DNA of 64,000 bases from Harmonia axyridis (lineage: Eukaryota > Arthropoda > Insecta > Coleoptera > Coccinellidae). Below the pieces are notes generated by a model. The model saw only the letters and a list, made by a program, of their open reading frames with translations, was not told the DNA's origin and made no database searches. Below, one piece after another: positions 34,467-46,144 of this stretch. The stretch lies in the NCBI RefSeq assembly GCF_914767665.1, contig NC_059504.1, positions 44,671,720 to 44,735,719 on the forward strand, written 5' to 3'. A program made the position numbers and the translations under genes. Within the stretch, counting starts at the first letter, position 1; each line of letters starts with the position of its first letter.

Positions 34467-35000
34467 ACAAAACACGAATAAATCGAGAATATTCTGAGTT
34501 GGAACATACATTACAAATTTTACACAATGGTTTGAAGCTTCTTGACATTTCATAGAATATCTTAATTCTGATGGAATGACATAACAAATGTCATATTGCG
34601 GGTTTCGGTCCCGGAAACTATAAATGTCACAACAGTATACGATAGATGTACGGATTCTGATTTGAATATTTATTCTTATGTATTCACCTTTAGAATTGTT
34701 CAAGGATAAATATTTCGTGATTCCGTTAGAATTCGGACTGTTTACGTACCGAAATATATAAATTCAAACAAGAGCTCATGTTTGAACAGAAAATCCCTTC
34801 GGAGTTATTTGAAGGAAATTTGGGATTGCTTGGTTTATATAGCTCAACAATCCGATCCAGGCATTTCAAAGGCTGAAATTCGGGAAAAAAATTAAATTAC
34901 ATGCTATTTCGAAATTTCTACCATCATAATGCTATTATGAATTCTTTATATAAAATATAGGATCTATTTACATGAAATTTCGCTGAGAAATAGATTGTTA
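34467..35000. other. Unassigned stretch
   Basis: Between two foldback elements. A 113-codon minus frame at 34362-34703 runs across the element boundary and has no recognised motif. Confidence 0.4.
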
Positions 35001-36473
35001 TACAGGGTGGCCACTTTTTCAATGGGATTGTATTGGTAACTTTTAAACCATAAGAGTTGGAAGGTCGGTCAAATGGAGAAAAAGTTGCATTCATAGCAGT
35101 TCAAACAAATCGAGATTATCAGGGCCGGTTATTGAGATATCATAAGAAAAGTAAATTCTGTCATTTTGATTTTTCTTTTTTTCCAACTTTATTTCAAATC
35201 TTATCAGAAAATGTTACAGGAATTTTTTATTCGACAGTAAAATAACCTCAATTTGACATAATCAGATTTCATATCCAACGTTTCGTACTCTCTAGGCCAC
35301 CCTCAACCTAATTTTTTTCAATACGAACCTGCATATTTTATGACACTTTTCAAAATAACTTTTAACGCTGAATTCAACGATATATCATACAATGCCATTC
35401 AAAGTTAATTTTCAAGTGATTTTGACTCTTATCCAAATTTCTTTGTGTCGGATCTGTATTACATTTAGGTACCTTTAGTTTAATTACCAACTTGCAATAC
35501 ATTTCGATGAGAAAACCAACTTACTCATCTTGAACTAAATGGAACATATTAGCATCAAAGCAAGAAACAAGTAATAATTATCTACATATTCCAATTCATA
35601 ATTATTAAACGAATTATCATTTAATGAAAGAAAAATCAAATGATTATTCGAAAATAAATGAAAATTAATGAAGTAAGTGTTCGAAATGTTAACCATTTTG
35701 TAAAATGCACTTTACGGTTCTGGAACCCATACAAACATTTGCTTATTTCGTCTTCTTGAATACCTTCCAATACATTCTCAATCTTCTCGCGAGGAATCAC
35801 TATTGTTGAATTTGTCATTTGTTTCGTTGAAACCAATTACAGAATCGAACTTTATTTTGATATCATTACGATAAAAGTTTTGCAAGGCTTGGTATTCAAA
35901 TTTAAAATCATTGTATTCGCGTCTCTTGACTATTTTATCAACAGCAGTTTTTGATAAATTGCATTCACTGGCCACAGTTCTTCGACTGAAGATAAATGTA
36001 AAACAGATCCGATCCAAAGAAATTTGGATAAGGGTCAAAATCACCTGGAAATCAACTTTGAATGACATTGTATGATATATCGTTAAATTCGGCGTTAAAA
36101 GTTATTTCGAGAATTGTCACAAATTATGCAGGTCCGTATTGAAAAAAATGCGGTTCAGGGTGGCCCAGAGAGTACGAAACGTTGGATACGAAATCTGATT
36201 ATGTCGAATTGGGGATAATTTATTGTCGAATAAAAAATTCCTGTAACATTTTTTGATAATATTTGAAATAAAGTGAGAAAAAAAGAAAAATCAAAATGAC
36301 AGAATTTACTTTTCTTATGATATCTCAATAACCGGCCCTGATAATCACGATTTGTTTGAACTGCTTCACAATGCTTCTATAAATGCAAATTTTTCTCCAT
36401 TTAATCGACCTTCTTATTCTTATGGTTTAAAAGTTACCAATAAATCCCATTAAAAAAGTGTGGCCACTCTGTA
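35001..36473. mobile_element. Long foldback element, family 2
   Basis: The left end TACAGGGTGGCCACTTTTTC is mirrored at 36440-36473 by AAAAAGTGTGGCCACTCTGTA. The arms extend several hundred bases: TCCAACGTTTCGTACTCTCT near 35275 is mirrored by AGAGAGTACGAAACGTTGGA near 36165. An inner pair near 35405-35450 and 36005-36065 also matches. The loop between the arms holds a 96-codon minus frame, listed separately. Confidence 0.8.
35778..36068 (-). other. ORF inside foldback element, unrecognised
   Basis: A 96-codon minus-strand frame inside the foldback element. One segment (RRTVASECNLSKTAVDKIVKR) has the spacing of a helix-turn-helix, but no family is recognised. The N-terminal part lies in the inverted arm and so is mirrored elsewhere. 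It may be a fragment of a captured gene or of the element's original transposase, or chance. Confidence 0.3.
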
Positions 36474-36795
36474 TACTGCATGACCCTTCTGGCTCAAGAA
36501 TAAGATCCGTGGATCTCAAAGACTATATAAATAAAATTCAAAAAAGTTTGATTTTCAGCTAGATGATGCCGAATTCAATATAACTCATTTCTATGATCCA
36601 ATTCAAGAATTCTGCCCATAAAATTTCAAGTTCTCATTCTAAAAATCCAGGAAACAATTAAAATTACATTCAGTTTTGTAATTTTTTGTCACGATGATGT
36701 TGAATATAATGTTCTAACTTCAATTATTTCGTAATTGAAATTTCCTATGATTGAAAGTCAAATATTGGATTGGAAGTCCCTTTTCAGCATATGAA

Positions 36796-37389
36796 AACGA
36801 TTTTTCTCTATTTCAGAATCGTAATGAGTTCATTACAGTTCTAAAAACAGTGCTGTAATGAACTCATTACAGCATCGTTTTTAGTTATATTTTTTTTTTG
36901 TGGTTGTCTGTACTGACTTCCAATCATATCAATTCTCAACAAACGTCAATAATTGTCTATATAATATAATTTGGATATAGAATGAAATGGTCTGCAACAT
37001 TTTTCGCAACTTCTCTTAATTCTGGTGCTCTTAAATCGATTTCGTCAGACATAATTAATGAATTTAATGCCTAATTGTAAATTATTTCAAAATTCGAAAC
37101 GTACGATTCATATTCAAATTCCGTAATCTGTCAATTTTCGTAATAGTCACACCAACTGCCAAGATACAATACAAAAGTCACTAGGATGTATAATCTGAAT
37201 TTTTCATTGAATTTCGACAATATTTCACAAAACTTGACTGAAATAGAGAAAATATGGTCTAATATTCGTTGCAGAAGGCAATTCCAACACTCATGCGTTC
37301 CAAAACTCGCTCCTTCGTCGCTCGTTTTCTAATTTTGCATTCTGGTTGGAATAGGAGCCCATTCTGCAACTTGTTTTGGAATATACTAT
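36796..37389. repeat. Hairpin-bearing repeat, copy 2
   Basis: Second copy of the 21846-22428 repeat, in the same orientation. The first hairpin (TAATGAGTTCATTACAG against CTGTAATGAACTCATTA) is perfect here. The arms of the second hairpin have decayed, but its central AACTCGCTCCTTCGTCGCTC is unchanged. Confidence 0.75.
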
Positions 37390-38089
37390 TAAAGGGAACT
37401 TTAAAAATCAATCTGGAAGTTGTGAATCTTCAATGAAGCTCCACTGCAATTTGCAAATAAAATGAATGGCATAATTTTTAGATACTGGTATTTAATTGAT
37501 TGATATGATATCCATCTAACATCTAACAACAGAAATATCTTCTAGGATTCATCAAGATTCCCTCAAAATTGTCAATTCATTTTTTTTTGACAGAAAATGC
37601 TGAAAATCCTGACTGCCTCCAACTCTTTTTTCACGTCATTCTTTGTTCCACATTTCTATTGAATTAGTTTCTGGAAACAGGATTCGTGAATAACATTTCC
37701 TCAGTATACCTCTTCATTTCCTTCAAAATCAGATGTCGCCCTCCTGAAAGATCCTTTGAAGTCAGGATACGAATCTCAAAGTGATCCAGGTTTTACCACG
37801 CGGTCCCGAAGTCTTACCTTGATTCCTTACTTGTTGACTGTCTTATCCGAATTTTATGCCTACGTGATTTCTTATCATCCCTACTTCATCTGAAAAGTGT
37901 TTGGATACAGAAAGGAACTCTTGATAATTTGTTTGTACCTTTATTGGTGACTATTGAAATTTTACAGTTCAGATTGATAATGATTTCCCTTGAATGTCAG
38001 TCTCTACGTGAATTGAATAAGAAGTAATATGTATAGAGTGTTTATTGAAATTGTTTTAAAAACAAATCATATTCTGAAAATCTTTCAGA
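37390..38089. other. Unassigned stretch
   Basis: AT-rich, with no supported gene. Part of it (TACAGAAAGGAACT near 37910) recurs near 39750 beyond DD41D copy 2, so the local duplication may begin here. Confidence 0.4.
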
Positions 38090-38452
38090 ATATTGAGTAA
38101 AGTGTTTTTTTTTTATTTTCTTCCTTTGAAAATTATTTACTGTAAATATTTCGGCTTTGCATTAAATCTTCAACAATAAATTTTGCATAAATTTGTCATA
38201 AAGATGGATATACCATATCTAGCCTAAGAATACCTTCTTCGACAAAAAAGTATAGTATATAAACCATTGTGTAAAATTTGGAGAATATGAGTATAAGTGG
38301 TTTTTTTTTTTGAGAATTATTTAGTGTAAATGTTTCGGCTATGCATTAATCATCTTCAACAATACATTTTGCACAAAATTTGATATAAAAATGGATATGC
38401 AATATCGTTTCTTCTAGCCTAATAATACGTCCCTCGACAAAAAAGTGTAATA
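38090..38452. repeat. Degenerate local tandem repeat
   Basis: Two diverged units of roughly 200 bp share TTTCGGCT(T/A)TGCATTAA, CTTCAACAATA, TTTTGCA and CGACAAAAAAGT. The second unit resumes after the DD41D insertion (ACCATTGTGTAAAATTTGG near 39717), so the two units together give the empty and filled target site. Confidence 0.7.
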
Positions 38453-39715
38453 ACGGGTGTTTTTTTTCGAGATATATAACTTTAAGTTAGCATTACTGTT
38501 CAAGATTGGAACCGATTTAACAGCTGTCAAGTGAATTATTCTCAGTTTGGTTTGGCAATTCATCATGAATAGACTCACGCCTGAACAACGCTTGCAAATA
38601 GTGCAATTTCATTTGGAAAATAATGGTTCTGTGCGGAATACGTATCGCGCACTACGTCCATTTTATTTTGTTCAGCGATGAACCGCACTTCTGGTTGAAT
38701 GGCAACGTCAACAAACAAAACTGCCGCATTTGGAGTGTAGCTAATCCTCAAGTGTATGTCGAAACACCGTCACATCCAGAAAAACTGACTGTTTGGTGCG
38801 CTTTATGGGCTGGTGGAATCATTAGTCCGTACTTCTTCAAAAACGATGATCGCCAGAACGTTACAGTCAATGGTGATCGGTATAGAGACATGATTACTAA
38901 CTTTTTCATTCCTGAATTGAACAACCATGATGTCTAGGAGCTGTGGTTCCAACAAGACGGCGCAACATGTCACACAGCTCGTGCCACAATCGATTTATTG
39001 AAAGACACGTTTGGTGACCGCCTAATTTCACGTTTTGGACCTGTGAATTGGCCTCCAAGATCTTGTGATTTAACACCGCTAGACTACTTTCTGTGGGGCT
39101 ATATGAAGTCATGGGTCTATGCGAATAAGCCACAAACCCTTGACCATTTGGAAGACAACATTCGCCGTGTTATTTCCGATATACGGCCACAAATGTTGGA
39201 AAGAGTCATCGAAAATTGGACGTCCAGATTGGACTACATCTGTACAGTCAAGCCACGGTGTATAGAATTTATACCGTGGTCAAACATGATTATTAGATGT
39301 GGCGCCACTGTGCTCAACATGGCAGCCTGGCAAACTCCCCCCCCCTGTCTCAACAATTACACCCCTAGTAGGAGAGACTGAGAGGGTACTACGCTCTCTC
39401 TGGTCCCAACCGTCAAGTGATCAACACGTTCCAGTTAAGTAACCACGCGCCGCACACCACAGTTGTAAACCTTGTAACCAAGCAAAATATACCCGTAAAC
39501 CCGATACAGTCTATTTCTCGTTCCCGAAAGGGTAGTCCTTCATGCATGCAGTATTCAACATCCGAACCAGCCGTGGCGGTCATATGCCAGAAGTCATATT
39601 TAAAATGTAATGCCACAAGATTATCTTGCGGATAAATAATACTCCTGTCAATCGAATAATCCATCGTTGCTTTATTGCAATTTAAAGTTCTATAGCTCTA
39701 AAGAAACACCCTTCA
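38453..39715 (+). mobile_element. DD41D (rosa-like) deletion derivative, copy 2
   Basis: Flanked by TA on both sides, with GGGTGTTT and AAACACCC near the ends. It carries the same N-terminal to core fusion as copies 1 and 3 (codons for VRNTYRALRPF run straight into FSDEPHFWLNGNVNKQNC). The best-preserved stretch is 38623-38937. A stop before the second Asp box is followed by KDTFGDRLISRFGPVNWPP and CDLTPLDYFLWGY. A solo LTR is inserted near the C-terminal codons. Inactive. Confidence 0.87.
39241..39557 (+). mobile_element. Short solo LTR nested in DD41D copy 2
   Basis: A 317-bp insert begins TGTACAGTC and ends GTATTCA, with TG...CA ends. It is flanked by the exact 5-bp direct repeat ACATC (39236-39240 and 39558-39562). 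The host transposase reading continues across (LDYI, then the RGGHMPE-type end). It is GC-richer than its surroundings and has a C-run near 39340. Its size suggests a different LTR family from the 832-863 bp LTRs. Strand is arbitrary. Confidence 0.75.
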
Positions 39716-39719
39716 TAAA

Positions 39720-40888
39720 CCATTGTGTAAAATTTGGAAAATATTCCGTATACAGAAAGGAACTAATTTGATGTACTTTTCGTGCGAACTATGGGATCTT
39801 TACTGTTCAGATCGATGATTTGAAGATATAAATTAAATGAAAAATTTAAGTGGGTGTGTATGAAGATAGTTGTCAAATTTTTCTAAAGATCTTTAAAACT
39901 ATCGAAATTGCAAAAGGTTTTTGATTTTATTTCATTGCTTGACTAACGCTTCGGAAATTTTTCAATGTGAATGCTTCAGCTATGGCTGTTTGATTGATTA
40001 TTTCTCACTAGTTTTTATTCATCACTTCGTTGGCGAAAGAGTCTTCTACGAAAAAAGCTTAAATATGAGATGTACTCAATATAATTATGAAAATCGCATG
40101 AAAACCCCTACAGTAGTTTCAGACATTGTGTACATACAGAAAAATGTTTTTGATTATTATACTAAATGTACAGGTATGTAGTTTATACTGGTTTACCACA
40201 TGTCAATTCCCAAAATCTACATACTATGAAAATAAACATAAATCACGGAAGTAGCGTTGCTACTTGTAAGTGATGTTCTTTCACTTCTACATATCAACGA
40301 GGTCACAACAATGCTGATCAAAAATAACAATAAAAAAGAACGAAAAACAATTATCTAACCCCAGACAATTTACATTCCGAAACATGTTAATATGTAAAAT
40401 ACCAAAATTGAACGAAATAAAATTGAAAATTCGTAAATTACGGAAGCATTCGCATGAAAGTATGTATATAATTTTTTTTATAATATGTCCTTAGTTCATA
40501 AAAATTCATCATCGAATGAAATAAAACAAAATTGTTTTCTATAAATATTTCAATATAAACAACAATTGTTATGCCAAGCAGAGGCTTCTTCAGGTTAATT
40601 TTCCATCTCGACTGTTATAAATGTAGAAATGTAAAATAATACATTTGGATGGCTATAATTGAATAAACTCGTTTGATTTAAATAATCTTTAAAATGTTTG
40701 TTTCATGTTAGAGGTATATCCACATTTGAGTAGTATAAAAATTAGGAATTTAAAAATTAAACAGGTTTTTTCAGTCATAGCTATCTAGATAATGTAAAAT
40801 AGCTATAATTCCGAAATCATGGCATTAAGATGGGAAACATTAAGTGAAAAATATTCAATATTTATCGAAAAAAAGGGAAAATATATAC
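39720..40888. other. Unassigned AT-rich stretch
   Basis: No supported gene. An 86-codon + frame at 39921-40181 (FHCLTNASEIFQCECFSYG) has no motif I recognise. Confidence 0.4.
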
Positions 40889-41020
40889 AGGGTGATTAAT
40901 TTGAAATAACAAAGTTCATTATGAATCCGGAAAAAGGTGAAATCTGGCAACAATCATATCACCATAATATTGGTCATGCCACGAAATCCTTGCACACCAG
41001 AATCTATAAATTTGTGCAAT
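40889..41020. repeat. ACAGGGTGATTAATTTG repeat
   Basis: Reverse-complement partner of 6815-6950. It starts TACAGGGTGATTAATTTGAA and shares the GGAAAAAGGTGAAATCTGGCA region. Only one end is visible. Confidence 0.6.
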
Positions 41021-41744
41021 CCATTTCTGAGACAAATGAGGCGTTCTATACTTAAAATTCACTCTGTATAATTCCTAGGAATTTTTCAATCTGAGGTGTC
41101 TTTCAAGCAACACTAAAGCGTCAGATTATGCAAGCATAAAGAATCCAACGAATTCTACTGAAAACTTGCGAAATTATTTTAATCAATAAAAAACCACAAC
41201 TAAATGAAGTTCACAAAATTATTCCTACATATTTAATTACAGATTTTCTCTAATTAAGCAAACTAGGAGTGCCTATGCTAAAGTTTCGATAACCTCGATA
41301 TAAATAAATATTAATTAGGAAACTTCGATCAGAATAAGATATTAAAAAAACACCAAAACGGCTTGGAAAATTAGTATTTACTATCTAGTGCTCAGTTAAA
41401 TTAAGATGTCACATTATGCGTTGTTCAATCTTACAAGCAACGACAACAATAACAATGACCACAATATTGGGGACAACAGAAATATACCTACAACGATATA
41501 CAGGTAATTTTTCCCTTGTAGAAAATTTGCATGTTTGATAGATAGTGGATCTCTTTGAGATATCTCTTAGAATTGATTTAATTTTCTTCCGGTGTGTCTA
41601 TTGAAAAATAATTTTTATCAGATATCATTACTCGTCAGAATATCACGCCCTTATTGGACTTTATATCTTCTATTTTAATATAGTATTAAAATGCCGAAGG
41701 AAAGTTGATAAAATAGGCAAGAATAATTAAGGTTTGATTACTCT
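41021..41744. other. Unassigned AT-rich stretch
   Basis: No supported feature. Confidence 0.4.
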
Positions 41745-42345
41745 GGGTTCACGTCACTCGGGAATTGAAGGGAATGAAGAAGCTAACACACTTACTAGAA
41801 AAGGACTACAAACTCCCTTTATTGGCCTAGAACCTTTCTTTGGTGTAGGTAAATGAACCTACAAGAAACATGTTTTAGAAGAAGAAAAAAACCGAATGAA
41901 ATGCACTCTGGCTGAATCTATCTCTGGGCTGATCAATCCAAAAAGTTTCTTCGGAACTTTGGTAATGCGAGATCTAAGAAGTATATTAGCAAGAATATGC
42001 TACAACTCCTGACTTTGTTCCTTACAGGGCATTGCCGCCTCAAGAATCATCTCATGAGAATGATTCTAGCAGAAACGACGAGTGCAGATTCTGTGGGAAT
42101 GAAGAACTCCATATCAACTAGTGAAGGAATGCCTCGCCATCACTAGCCAATGCAAAAAATGGTTTGGACTAGAGACTTGTGGAAGTGAAGAAGTAACCTC
42201 CTTCAAGCAATCCCAGATACTAGAGTTCATTAGAACTCTGGAACTGGAGGACGAGCTGTAAACTACGACGAGAATTAGCGAGAATGCTATGATGGGGGCA
42301 CAACATACCAAAAGATTGCGGTGCAATGAAACTCCCCTTATGGCA
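41745..42345 (+). mobile_element. RNase H LINE 3' remnant
   Basis: The + strand gives a VWVHVTREL-like start, then EGNEEANTLTRKGLQTPFIGL, then LTFVPYRALPPQESSHEND-like broken frames. This is the same region as the LINE at 50.0-50.7 kb. Its 3' end (GATGGGGGCACAACATACC) matches the inverse of 50081-50105. Multiple stops and frameshifts; 5' part absent. Confidence 0.75.
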
Positions 42346-43719
42346 AGTTTCATAATAGAAAGTAAAGTCTCCTTCAGAAATGAAACGTATTTGTTGAGTC
42401 AAGTGAATTTCACGCGAACTTTACGGGCAGTTGAATATTTAGAAAGACGCATTTAGGTCGAAAAACCAACCCCTGCAGGTACAGCAAGGGCTAAAAACAG
42501 AACAGGAACATCCTTGGCGCTACATATGGTCATCCTGAAGTAGTCACATCTAAGGGCAAGGAACGAAGACGTGAACCAATCAGGGACCTGGATTGCGCTT
42601 TGGTATGCAAAATCAAAGCGACTCTAAACATCCCCAGGAAATTGGGGTACCATATTCAGTACGCTCGTAGCTGTTACCTTGAAAACACATAACTTGTACA
42701 GCTAAATTCAATATATTAGTTAAGAAATCCGGTGTTTCATTATTCTAATCAATAGAATTCAAGTCGACTCAATTTTCCAAAAAACAGTATTCCAATTTCA
42801 AGGTTAAAGGAAGCTTTGGAGTGTCCCTTCACTCCTTCTATTATTCAATTTCTAAATGAGACTTTATTTTCGATTATGAAACTGGCCCTTTAATCTAAAT
42901 CTAAAGATCACTTCAGTGCTTTCCTTATTTTGTTTTTATATTCTACCTGAATTTCTTATAGTTCTGACTTCACAATCAATACGAAAGTTTGAACGCAAAA
43001 TATCAATCTGGTCGGGTCTTCAGTCGTTTAAAACAAGTTGGAAGTCTATAATTCTTGTTTCAAAATATGTGTCCCCGAAGTTCAATTATTGTGGAATACA
43101 ATAACTAACTTAATCTGCAAACTGACATGACTCGAAGAATAGATTTATACCTATATTCACCACGATCTCATTTATCACTTCATTGGAACAATTTTGTTGA
43201 GGAAAAGTTGAAGATTAAAAAAAAATTTTGAAAGTAGATTTCCTTAGTCATCAAATGTTATTCCTCATCTCATCATCAGATACATATTGCACATTGCAGA
43301 AAGAATCAATTTGTATTGGAACATTTCAGCCGAGGACAGGGAGATAGTCTATACCGGAACTAGAGCGGACTTCATTTCAATGCTTTCCTCATTTTTTTTC
43401 AATTATCTGCTTGAATTTGCTATGGTTATGACGGCGCTTTCAACACGCATTTTTGCACGAAGCTTCAAATTGCTATTCTGTATATACACGCAAAACTCGG
43501 ACGTATCTGTTGTCACTGAATTATCAGATTTTATTATGGTTCTGATTATGATATTCACATAACATTTTGCAGGGAGCTTGAAATAAGTAATATCTACATA
43601 CATGTCAAATTTCAATCTTATCGTATCCTTAACCATGGAAATATTCTCTCCGTATTTTCTATGGTTCTGATTGAGTTATTGGCTTGAAATTTTGGCTTGT
43701 AATAAGAATTTATTATGAA
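42346..43719. other. Unassigned stretch with dispersed repeat pieces
   Basis: About 42470-42690 is GC-richer, without a recognisable protein. From about 42940 to 43640 several diverged copies of the TATAGTTCTGA and GCAAAATATCAA repeat block occur (see 29461-29654). Confidence 0.4.
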
Positions 43720-43724
43720 AACTC

Positions 43725-44628
43725 AAAATCTCAAATTCTTATCATTCGCGGGAGGTTTTAATTTTCTGCTTTAATATGAAGAAATCTGCGGCTGAGGCTC
43801 ATCGAATGCTCTCAAACATCTGTGGCGAGGCCGCTATTAGTGAAAGAATGTGCCGAAAGTGGTATAAATGTTTCAAAAACAGTGATTTTGACGTCGAAGA
43901 CTAGCATAGAGGTGGAAGGGGGAAGGTTATCGAAGATGCAGAATTGGTGCATGTCAAACGCAACAAGAATTAGCAGGATCATTGGAAGTTACGCAACAAG
44001 CCATTTCAAAACGCCTGAAAGCCATAGGAATGATTCAGAAACAAGAAAATTGGATGCCTTACGAGTTGAAGCCGAGATATGTTGAACAGCGTCTGTTTGC
44101 TTGTGACCAGCTGCTTGCAAAGCAAAAGACGGAAGGCATTTTGACATCGCATTGTGACTGGAGACAGAAAATGGGTTTATTACGCAGAAAACCATTGGGA
44201 TATCCCGGCCATACTTCCACGTCGACGGCCAAACCGAATATTCACGGATCCAAGTTCATGCTCAGTATCTGGTGGGACCAGCACGGTGTAGTGTATTATG
44301 AGTGGTCAAAACCAACTGAAACAGCCACAGGCGATCGATATCGAACGCAATTAATGCGTTCCAGCCGTGTAGAAAGACCGCAATACAATGAGCGACATGA
44401 TTAAGTGGTTTTACAGCATGACAATGCTCGAGCCCACGTTGAAAAAGTGGTCAAGACATACTCAGGAAGTCCAAGTCCACCTGCCGTATTCTCCAGACGT
44501 TGCTCGCTGGGACTATCACTTTTTTCGATCAATGACACATGGCCTGGCTGACCAGCTTTTTTTTCACAATAAAGTCTGTAATTTCGAAAAAACGGCGGAA
44601 GCTAAATTGTACGCCTATCTACATAATC
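43725..44628 (+). mobile_element. mariner copy E, C terminus deleted
   Basis: The + strand mariner starts in its 5' untranslated region (GCGGGAGGTTTTAATTTTC). It then gives MKKSAAEAHRML, the Q-rich region, WVPYELKPRYVE-type codons, TSTAKPNIHGSKFMLSIWWD and the DD34D end YSPDVARWDYHFF. After GLADQ it jumps to the 3' untranslated region and the repeat AACGGCGGAAGCTAAATTGTACG, so about 40 C-terminal codons are gone. Frameshifts and stops are present. Confidence 0.85.
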
Positions 44629-45720
44629 ATGAAAGTCCAAATATTTATTACCATGAGTGTACTAAATACAATATCGTTCATCGCAAAAACTGGTCCAATA
44701 GGTTCGAAGTTATATATTTTCATTAGTATCTAAATATTAGGGTTACAACCTTTTTCCATTCGAGCTATTTTGACCTTTAGAATCACATCCTGCATAATTT
44801 TATATTGAAAAAAGTCGATTATTAGACAGTGAGTTCTACTGATGGACATCCTCTTTATCGATTCCTTAAAACGATGGACGTATAATCATCAAACTAGCTA
44901 CCCATTCTCCTACCAAGCATTAATAATTCTTCGATCCATTTACTTTGTCCTTTTCCATGTTACACGAATGAATACTTATAAAATATTTGAATGCATATAA
45001 AGCTACTCGGGTCGATATTAGTGTTAGTTACCTCTGTATCTGAACCTTGTAGTTAGTTACATGCTTAACTGTCCAGAACGAAATGGCACTAAAACAATTT
45101 ATAATTGATAACAGTCGTGTTTTGAATTGAGCAGTTTCGTTATTATTCTCAATAAGGTTAAACCGAGACTAGAGGTGATGTGTGCTTTATATTTTCATTT
45201 ATCTAAGAGAAAATTGGAGGTGAGTGAATTATGCGTTGACAAAATGAATATTTCGATATTTGTATTCGTATTTATTTTCGATTATTAGAGAGTATTTGAA
45301 GGAATCTTAATTGTTTATCATTTGATTCTAGGCAGTAAGGACTGAAATCCTTTCTCAATGTTTTTATCAACGTCGTGTAGCAAATAGTTGTAATCAATAG
45401 ATCAACAATTAAAACAAACTCTTAATCCAAGGAAAGTTTTTCATAATTGAATTCATGATAAGATCTATTCACACCAGCATAATTAGGGGACCGGACTCCA
45501 TAAAGTTTATAGTTCATTTTCCGTTGAACCATTTCGCCTATTTTTTGAATTTCAGCTTGATTCCTTGAGAACATAAATGTTCAAATACCGTCCTCAGTCA
45601 CTTTATTCCTTGTTAACAAAAAAATTGAAAGTGAATCGGTGACAGAACACTCAAATGTTGTCTCACCTTTCATCTTTATATTTATCGCGATATATTAATT
45701 TTGACAGAAACTACAGCTCT
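44629..45720. other. Unassigned AT-rich stretch
   Basis: No supported gene or repeat. Confidence 0.4.
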
Positions 45721-45723
45721 TCT

Positions 45724-45745
45724 AATAATAATAATAATAATAAAG
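45724..45745. repeat. (AAT)n microsatellite beside AAAGTTTATTTGC
   Basis: An AAT run is followed by AAAGTTTATTTGCTTTCAACA. A diverged (AAT)n plus AAACTTTACTG occurs at 53158. This is the form of a 3' end of a truncated non-LTR element, but no coding sequence is recognisable. Confidence 0.45.
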
Positions 45746-46144
45746 TTTATTTGCTTTCAACACAACCTAATATAATATTCTAATAAATATTGCAAATAAA
45801 CACGATGATAGAGGCTCACTAGAGGTTCGCCTGTTAGTTCTGAAAAAATAATACAAAAATTCTCTTCCTTGAACGTCGTGACAACAGTATACAAAAAAAA
45901 AATTCGTTTGGTATGAACAATAACACAAATGGAATAGTTTCAGTACACTGTCAAAAATGTGTATAAAAAATGGCAATCATCAATTTGATTTCATTGATAC
46001 AAAGCACTTTTTCGTCATTTTAATGAAATTTCATTCTTAATCTGTACTGAATCCTTGTTCATCAATATCAGGATTCTGAAATTGATTGTGAGTGTTCGTT
46101 GTTTTCATGAAATATTCATTGGATATAAAACTTTGTGCATTATA

